From the NCBI GenBank assembly GCA_011524615.1, contig WTJZ01000071.1, positions 4,481-42,113 of the forward strand: DNA of 37,633 bases, read 5' to 3'. The stretch is from Akkermansiaceae bacterium. GTDB lineage: Bacteria > Verrucomicrobiota > Verrucomicrobiia > Verrucomicrobiales > Akkermansiaceae. How positions within the stretch are numbered: position 1 is the stretch's first letter; every line of letters starts with the position of its first letter. The position numbers and the translations under genes were made by a program. Under the pieces are notes generated by a model. That model made no database searches. It was not told the DNA's origin and saw nothing but the letters and a program-made list of their open reading frames with translations. Shown here in pieces: positions 27,886 to 34,147 of the stretch.

Positions 27886-29907
27886 TTGGCTACTTCATTT
27901 ACATCTCGAACCAAAGGGCAGAACGCGACCAAACTAACTGGCATCAAGGGTGACGAAAAGATCCTGGTGATCGGCAATGGTATGGTCGGATTGCACTTCT
28001 GTAAGTCTCTCATCAAAAGAGGTCTAAATAAGACGCACCGCATTCAAGTCATCGGTGCGGAGAAGGAGCCTGCCTACGACCGCATTCACCTCTCTGAATA
28101 CGTCGAAACCAAGACCGCAGACAACTTAATCTTCCAGCCTAAGCACTGGTACTCCGAGAACCATATAGATCTCACACTAGGTGAAAAGGTGATCAAAGTA
28201 GACTCAGATGATAAGTGTGTCTATACGAATAAGGGTGATCGCCATGAATATGACATCTTAGTTTTCGCCACGGGCTCAAGAGCCTTCGCGCCACCGATCG
28301 ATGGCATCGATAACAGCAAAGTAATTCTCTACAGAACGATCGAAGACGTCCAAAAGATCGTTTCCCTCTCAGAAGGTAAGGAGCACGCCACCATTATTGG
28401 AGGAGGACTCCTCGGTCTAGAGGCCGCACAAGCGGTCCAAAAGCTCCAACTCTCCTCGACCGTCATTCACCTTGGTGGGCACCTCATGCCCGCACAACTC
28501 AACCCCGCAGCGAGTACACGCCTCAAGAATATCGTCGAGTCTCAGGGCATAGAAGTCCTCCTCAAGGGGAACACCACTCAGATCAAAGAGTCTCATGACA
28601 GACTGACCCTCACACTAGATGACGGTCGCACCAAGGAAACAGACCTCGTCATCGTCTCTGCGGGGATCAGACCAAACTCAGAGGTCGCGCAAGAAGCAGG
28701 TATCAAGTGCGGTATCCGCGGAGGAATCGTCGTGGATAACCATATGGCGACCAGTGTCGACGGGATCTTCGCGATCGGAGAGTGCGCGCTCTTCAGAGGA
28801 AACATCTACGGCCTCGCTGCCCCTGGTTACGCGATGGCTGCCCACTTGGTCGCACGCCTAGCAGGTGACAAGATCGCTCCAATGCAGAAGCCAGACCTCT
28901 CGACCAAGTTAAAGATGGTCGGAGTAGACGTCACGACCATTGGTAACGCCCTCAATGATGGAGTACTCATCGAGTATAAGTCGGAGGACACCTACCGCGC
29001 CGTCACCATGACACCAAAGGGTGACCTCGTCGGTGCTCTCGGAGTAGGCGACTGGCCCGAAGCAAACCGAATTCAATCTCTCTACCAAGAAGGCGCCGTC
29101 ATCTCACAGAAGGAGAAAGACCTCTTCATCAAAGAAGGGATCCTCCGTGATGATACCGGTGAGGAGAACTCCGTACAACAATGGCCCGATAATCGCATCC
29201 TATGTAACTGCATGGGTGTGACCAAGGGCGAGATTGTTGACTGCTTCAAGACCTGTGGCGTCGATCCTGACGCGATCGCTAAGAAGACAGGAGCATCTGA
29301 TGTCTGTGGCTCATGTCGCCCACTGCTCGAGGAGCTCTGTAATAAGCCACCTTCTACCCCGACTAAGCCTGTCGCGATCAAGCGCCTTCTTACCCTCTCT
29401 ATCATCGCCTTAGTAGGCATCGCCGCCATCCTCATTCTCCCACCAGCTCCAATCGCTGACTCTGTAGAGTCATGGTACTATAAGATCGATAAGCTCTGGC
29501 GTAGTAACGTGGTCAAGCAAATCACTGGCTATGCCGTCATGCTAGTCTTCCTCCTCGGGCTACTGATCTCACTGCGTAAGAGGTTCAAGTGGTTCCGCTT
29601 CGGACACTTTAACCGTTGGCGTGTATTCCATGCCCTGTTCGGGGTTATTTCCGTGATCACCCTCTTCTTCCACACAGGATTCCACTTCGGGGATAATCTA
29701 AACTACTGGCTGATGCTCTGCTTCGTGCTCATTAATCTCCTTGGAGGAGTCGCGGGCATCGTCTCTGCGATAGAGTCCTCTGGTACGTCAGAGCTCGCTC
29801 TCAAGATGCGTAACTACAGACCGATCCTAGTCTATCTACACATCATCCTCTTCTGGCCTCTCCCTATCCTCTTAGCCTTCCACATCGCAGCAGCTTACCT
29901 GTATTAA
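27886..29907 (+). CDS. NirB-like FAD/NAD(P)-binding oxidoreductase with BFD-type [2Fe-2S] domain and C-terminal cytochrome b-like membrane domain (TTG start)
   Basis: ILVIGNGMVGLHFCKSL and ATIIGGGLLGLEAA dinucleotide-binding motifs; CNCMGVTKGEIVDCFKTCGVDPDAIAKKTGASDVCGSC; C-terminal multi-TM segment with several His; no siroheme nitrite reductase half. Confidence 0.88.
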   Translation: MATSFTSRTKGQNATKLTGIKGDEKILVIGNGMVGLHFCKSLIKRGLNKTHRIQVIGAEKEPAYDRIHLSEYVETKTADNLIFQPKHWYSENHIDLTLGEKVIKVDSDDKCVYTNKGDRHEYDILVFATGSRAFAPPIDGIDNSKVILYRTIEDVQKIVSLSEGKEHATIIGGGLLGLEAAQAVQKLQLSSTVIHLGGHLMPAQLNPAASTRLKNIVESQGIEVLLKGNTTQIKESHDRLTLTLDDGRTKETDLVIVSAGIRPNSEVAQEAGIKCGIRGGIVVDNHMATSVDGIFAIGECALFRGNIYGLAAPGYAMAAHLVARLAGDKIAPMQKPDLSTKLKMVGVDVTTIGNALNDGVLIEYKSEDTYRAVTMTPKGDLVGALGVGDWPEANRIQSLYQEGAVISQKEKDLFIKEGILRDDTGEENSVQQWPDNRILCNCMGVTKGEIVDCFKTCGVDPDAIAKKTGASDVCGSCRPLLEELCNKPPSTPTKPVAIKRLLTLSIIALVGIAAILILPPAPIADSVESWYYKIDKLWRSNVVKQITGYAVMLVFLLGLLISLRKRFKWFRFGHFNRWRVFHALFGVISVITLFFHTGFHFGDNLNYWLMLCFVLINLLGGVAGIVSAIESSGTSELALKMRNYRPILVYLHIILFWPLPILLAFHIAAAYLY

Positions 29908-29911
29908 TCTC

Positions 29912-31351
29912 ATGATCTCTTTCCTTAAATCTTACAAGAACACCCTCATCTGGTTCGTGCTTGCAGGCGTCCTTGGAGGATACTTGAGCTATATCTTCTT
30001 CTACAGTGAGGATAAGACTGCCATCCTACCCGGTACCACCACTAACGGTCACCACCAGATCGAACAACAGTGTGATGTCTGCCATACTAATGAGAAGAAG
30101 AAAAACGTCTTCACCAGCTCTGGAGTACCGAACTCCGCTTGCACCAATTGTCATGGAGAAGACCTTGAGAACTTCAGTGACTCTCACCCGACGCGCAAGT
30201 TCAAGAACCCAGAGAATGCGATCTTCACCCAGCATATCGATGCCCTCAGCTGTGTCGAATGTCACTCCGAGCACAATGCCAAAATTACAGAGAATATGGG
30301 CGTCACCATCCCTGAGGACTTCTGCGCACACTGTCACGAGGTCACGCTGGAAAACCTCGAGTCGCACCAAACCCTCGCCTTCAATACCTGTGACGCTTCA
30401 GGCTGTCACAACTACCATGATAATGTCGCGCTAGCACCAGGCTTCCTCCTCAAGCAATTCAATGTCGCTGACCACAAGGAGGTGAAGATCAGACCTACTG
30501 GCGACTTACTCGACCGTATGGCCGAAGAAGGTATCCGACTCAAAGACCCTCTCACCGCCTCACAAGCAAACGCACCAGCCGATAAACTAGAAGACGGGAC
30601 ACACCTCGATGACTGGGATCACTCTGCACATGCTCGAGCTGGAGTCAACTGCATGGACTGCCACACCGATCGTCGTAATGCTCCTGGAGTAGCATGGATC
30701 GAGAACCCAACACACAAGACCTGTGCCAAGTGTCACGATGTCGAAACTGAGGACTTCTACAAAGGCAAACACGGCATGCGCCTGAAGGAGGACTTAAGCC
30801 CGATGACTCCTGCTATGGCCCGTATCGCCATGCATACAGATGCGGCGCACCAAGAACTCGACTGTAACTCCTGTCACACCTCTCACCGCTACGACCGAGA
30901 GTTCGCCTCCTATCAAGCGTGTATCCAGTGTCATGACGATGAACACACTCAGAACTACGAGAAGTCCAAGCACTTCAAGGCATGGAAGAGTGAGATCAAA
31001 CACGCATCCCCGACCGGCAGCGGAGTCTCCTGCGCTACCTGCCACATGCCGACAGTCGAGCGCGGTGGTAGCCTAGTGGTGAACCATAACCAAAGCGAAA
31101 ACCTTACCCCGAACGAAAAGATGCTGAAGAACACCTGCCTACACTGCCACGGTGCAGAGTTCGCCATGAGTGCGCTCGCAGATGAGAACCTGATACAGAA
31201 GAACTTCTTCGGTGAACCAGAGCGCCGCCATCCAGGTGTCAGTTGGGCCGTAGAGGCGGCTGTCAAGCGAGGGCATGAAGCTGAGGAAGAAATGAAAGCA
31301 TACCTAGAAGCCTTTAAAGACAACGAAGTCATCGAATACAACCAACGATAA
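29912..31351 (+). CDS. Membrane-anchored multiheme cytochrome c (11 predicted heme c sites)
   Basis: 10 CXXCH (CDVCH, CTNCH, CVECH, CAHCH, CMDCH, CAKCH, CNSCH, CIQCH, CATCH, CLHCH) plus one CX4CH (CDASGCH); N-terminal TM anchor. Confidence 0.93.
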   Translation: MISFLKSYKNTLIWFVLAGVLGGYLSYIFFYSEDKTAILPGTTTNGHHQIEQQCDVCHTNEKKKNVFTSSGVPNSACTNCHGEDLENFSDSHPTRKFKNPENAIFTQHIDALSCVECHSEHNAKITENMGVTIPEDFCAHCHEVTLENLESHQTLAFNTCDASGCHNYHDNVALAPGFLLKQFNVADHKEVKIRPTGDLLDRMAEEGIRLKDPLTASQANAPADKLEDGTHLDDWDHSAHARAGVNCMDCHTDRRNAPGVAWIENPTHKTCAKCHDVETEDFYKGKHGMRLKEDLSPMTPAMARIAMHTDAAHQELDCNSCHTSHRYDREFASYQACIQCHDDEHTQNYEKSKHFKAWKSEIKHASPTGSGVSCATCHMPTVERGGSLVVNHNQSENLTPNEKMLKNTCLHCHGAEFAMSALADENLIQKNFFGEPERRHPGVSWAVEAAVKRGHEAEEEMKAYLEAFKDNEVIEYNQR

Positions 31352-31480
31352 CCCCTTTCTCTCCCGCCCTGCGGGAATGAAAAAATCGGAGAATCGGCTC
31401 ACCAGTTTGATTCTCTTTCCACAAACAACCAACCAATAGAGCCGATCTCCAGAGAGGCTACTAACCTAAAAAACAAGACT

Positions 31481-32104
31481 ATGAAACTGAAAAAGCAAAT
31501 CGCTAGCGCACTTATTGCGCTCGGAGCAAGCTCAATGCTTCTCGGACTCTGCTCATGCGGCGGAAGTTCAGAGGCTACAACAGATGCAGATTACTCAGCA
31601 GAGCAGGTCGCAGAAGCACTCTACACCGTACTCTTCGCTGACCGAAAAATGTATGCCTCTAAGATCGTTAACCGTCTCGTAAAAGAAGACAAGGTGATCA
31701 AGGCCCACGAAGAATGGAAAGAAAACAAAGCGCTTCTCCTCCCAGCACAGATGTTCCGTGAAGGAGCAGAAACTGTTGACGGTATGGACAAGCCTTTCGA
31801 GTTCTCTTACTCACTCCAGTCACTCTGGCCTCTCAACATGGAGAATGCTAAGAAGCGTACTCCAGCAGTAATGGAAGGTCTCGCAGCCGTATCAGACGAG
31901 TCATCTGAGTTCTACGGTAAGAAGTGGACCGGTGAAGAAGTCATCGGTGGGCAAAAGTACTTCGTCGGTGTTTACCCAGACCGTGCAGTCGCTCCAGCAT
32001 GTTGGACATGTCACAACAACCACGACAACCGTCAGCCTGACTATCCTGAATTCAAGAAGGGTGATGTTATGGGTGGTATCGTGATCCGTCTACCTAAGAG
32101 CTAA
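31481..32104 (+). CDS. DUF3365/Tll0287-like c-type heme lipoprotein
   Basis: Lipobox LGLCSCGG; single CWTCHNNH; KYFVGVYPDRAVAPACWTCHNNHDNRQPDYPEFKKGDVMGGIVIRLP typical of the family. Confidence 0.8.
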   Translation: MKLKKQIASALIALGASSMLLGLCSCGGSSEATTDADYSAEQVAEALYTVLFADRKMYASKIVNRLVKEDKVIKAHEEWKENKALLLPAQMFREGAETVDGMDKPFEFSYSLQSLWPLNMENAKKRTPAVMEGLAAVSDESSEFYGKKWTGEEVIGGQKYFVGVYPDRAVAPACWTCHNNHDNRQPDYPEFKKGDVMGGIVIRLPKS

Positions 32105-32121
32105 GCCATATTGTTCTCATG

Positions 32122-32151
32122 GAGTAGGGGGATGGTTAGCCCCCCCTACTC
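32122..32151 (+). terminator. Intra-operon terminator after the DUF3365-like gene
   Basis: GAGTAGGGGG-10 nt-CCCCCTACTC (10-bp stem) followed by AATTTTATT. Confidence 0.75.
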
Positions 32152-32172
32152 AATTTTATTCCCACACTCCCT

Positions 32173-32583
32173 ATGAAAAAGTTCGGACACCCAATCTACC
32201 TTCTCAGTGTTGGCCTCACCTTCGCCACCACCACCTTCCTGTCATGCCAGAAGGAAGAAGAAACCGCTCACGCACCCGCTAAGACACATCACCTCGCCGC
32301 AGATTGGGCTCCCTCTGACCCAGAACTCATTCTCGGTAAGAAAATCTATGATGCAGAGTGCGCCCTCTGCCACGACCATGGCGAAGAACAATCTCCCAAG
32401 TTAGGCAAAGAAAAGGAATGGGCCCATCGCAAGACCCAGCCTGTAGACGTCATTATCAAGAAGGCCATCGACGGCTTCCTCGGAGAAGACGGTGAAATGC
32501 CAGCCCGAGGCGGATCAGACTACCTCACTGATGAAGAGGTCGCAGCTGCTGTTAAGTTCATGCTCGCTACCCCCACCCACTAA
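32173..32583 (+). CDS. Small monoheme cytochrome c (class I-like), lipoprotein
   Basis: Lipobox TTFLSCQ; GKKIYDAECALCHDHG; GEMPARGGSDYLTDEEVAAAVKFML. Confidence 0.88.
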   Translation: MKKFGHPIYLLSVGLTFATTTFLSCQKEEETAHAPAKTHHLAADWAPSDPELILGKKIYDAECALCHDHGEEQSPKLGKEKEWAHRKTQPVDVIIKKAIDGFLGEDGEMPARGGSDYLTDEEVAAAVKFMLATPTH

Positions 32584-32630
32584 TCAACTTTCTCTACTCT
32601 TACTCAAGAACCCACAAAACCAAAAACATT

Positions 32631-33104
32631 ATGTCATTATTCAACTTCAAGAAAAAGGAAGCAGAAGCAGCACCAGCACAAGGACCACTTACCGAGGCTC
32701 AAAAAGACCTCGTCCAGTCTAGCTGGGAAAAGGTTGTCCCAATCGCAGATACCGCTGCAGAACTCTTCTACGGTAAGCTCTTCGAACTCGACCCAGCCGT
32801 TAAGCCTCTCTTCGCTAACAGCGATATGTCAGAGCAAGGTAAGAAGCTTATGCAAATGATCACCGTCGCAGTCAAAGGACTCGATAACCTCGGTGAACTC
32901 GTACCAGCAGTACAGAAGCTCGGCGAACGCCACAATGGCTACGGAGTCACAGCAGAGCACTACGATACCGTTGGTGCGGCTCTCCTCGACACCCTCGAAA
33001 AAGGACTCGGTGAGGCCTTCACTCCTGAGACTAAAGAGGCTTGGACGATCACATACACCACTCTCGCTTCTGTCATGAAGGAAGCTCAGTTCGGTAAGGC
33101 ATAA
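32631..33104 (+). CDS. Bacterial single-domain globin
   Basis: LTEAQKDLVQSSWEKVVPIADTAAELFYGKLFELDPAVKPLF, LGERHNGYGVTAEHYDTVGAALLDTLEKGLGEAFTPETKEAWTITY: globin fold with proximal His region. Confidence 0.92.
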   Translation: MSLFNFKKKEAEAAPAQGPLTEAQKDLVQSSWEKVVPIADTAAELFYGKLFELDPAVKPLFANSDMSEQGKKLMQMITVAVKGLDNLGELVPAVQKLGERHNGYGVTAEHYDTVGAALLDTLEKGLGEAFTPETKEAWTITYTTLASVMKEAQFGKA

Positions 33105-33154
33105 GCCCCGAACACCGCATATTCTGACCCACAGTTCAGTCTTGTCAACAAACG

Positions 33155-33191
33155 GTGCTACGTCTGGGTCAGGCGTAGCACTTCTTTTTTT
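33155..33191 (+). terminator. Terminator of the globin gene / redox operon
   Basis: GTGCTACG-11 nt-CGTAGCAC followed by a T-rich run. Confidence 0.85.
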
Positions 33192-33211
33192 CACATCTCC
33201 TCTCTCTCGCT

Positions 33212-34096
33212 ATGAACTCCATTCTCACTCTCCTCAGTACTATCACGCTCGGTCTCGCTACCCCGTTGACCACCTTTCTCGATTCCACCCCATCCGCGGG
33301 AGACTCACTGGAGACTCCACTCCTCACCCTCAACTACATTCCTGCGGGACAATTCACCATGGGGAGTCCGGCCTCTGAACAAGGTCGCCGCTCAGATGAG
33401 AATCAAGTCGAGGTTACACTCACCTCACCCTTCCTAATGGCTACCACCGAGGTCTCCCAAGGACTCTGGCTCGCCATCATGGGACAAACTATCGATGAAC
33501 TCATCGCCTCCAAGGCCGACCCTCTCGGACGTGGGGCTAATCTCAAGAACTATCCCTCCGCCACCGGACCAGATCAGCCGATGTGCTTCGTCAGTTACTT
33601 CGATTGCCTAGAGTTCTGCCAAAAGCTCACTGCGCAGTATCAAGCCGATGGCCTCATCCCTGCAGACTATCACTTCACCCTTCCCACAGAAGCTCAATGG
33701 GAATTCGCGGCCCGCGCAGGGACGCAAACCGTCTTTAGCATCGGTAACGTCCTCACAAGTAATGATGCTAACTTCTACGGTAAGATGCCCTACGGTACAG
33801 AGGTGAAGGGCGAATACCGAGAGAAGACCACCCCCATCAAGTCCTTTGCCCCGACCCCATGGGGACTCTATGATATTCACGGCAACGTCTATGAGTGGTG
33901 CCTCGACTGGTATACGGAAGAGCTCACGGGAGGAACGAACCCCGCAGAAATGACCACAGGTGACTCCCGTTGCATCCGTGGAGGGCCATGGAACCGAAAG
34001 GCTACCTCTCTTCGCTCCGCCTACCGCTACAGCTACGACCCGACCCAACGTACCAATAACATCGGGTTCAGAGTGGTCCTACAGAAGCAAGGATAA
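33212..34096 (+). CDS. Secreted SUMF1/FGE-sulfatase-domain family protein
   Basis: IPAGQFTMGSPASEQGRRSDENQVEVTLTSPFLMATTEVSQGLW, LPTEAQWEFAARAG, GLYDIHGNVYEWCLDWY, CIRGGPWNRKATSLRSAYRY, NNIGFRVV. Confidence 0.92.
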   Translation: MNSILTLLSTITLGLATPLTTFLDSTPSAGDSLETPLLTLNYIPAGQFTMGSPASEQGRRSDENQVEVTLTSPFLMATTEVSQGLWLAIMGQTIDELIASKADPLGRGANLKNYPSATGPDQPMCFVSYFDCLEFCQKLTAQYQADGLIPADYHFTLPTEAQWEFAARAGTQTVFSIGNVLTSNDANFYGKMPYGTEVKGEYREKTTPIKSFAPTPWGLYDIHGNVYEWCLDWYTEELTGGTNPAEMTTGDSRCIRGGPWNRKATSLRSAYRYSYDPTQRTNNIGFRVVLQKQG

Positions 34097-34104
34097 CTCA
34101 GCTA

Positions 34105-34131
34105 AGAGGGACGCATAAAGACGCGCCCTCT
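34105..34131. terminator. Possible bidirectional terminator between convergent genes
   Basis: AGAGGG(a)CGC...GCG-CCCTCT between convergent stop codons; no strong T-tract. Confidence 0.4.
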
Positions 34132-34147
34132 GCTTACTCTCGTGGTC

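Noticed and set aside
27886-29907. Assimilatory nitrite reductase (nirB) annotation
   Set aside because: The siroheme/[4Fe-4S] catalytic half is missing and replaced by a membrane domain, so the gene symbol is not justified.
30006-30434. 142-aa plus-strand and 114-aa minus-strand ORFs inside the multiheme cytochrome gene
   Set aside because: Out of frame with a clear 11-heme cytochrome; Ser/Thr/Arg-rich shadow ORFs due to codon composition.
33608-34048. 146-aa minus-strand ORF antisense to the SUMF1-like gene
   Set aside because: Shadow ORF with no recognisable domain; the sense frame is strongly supported by family motifs.
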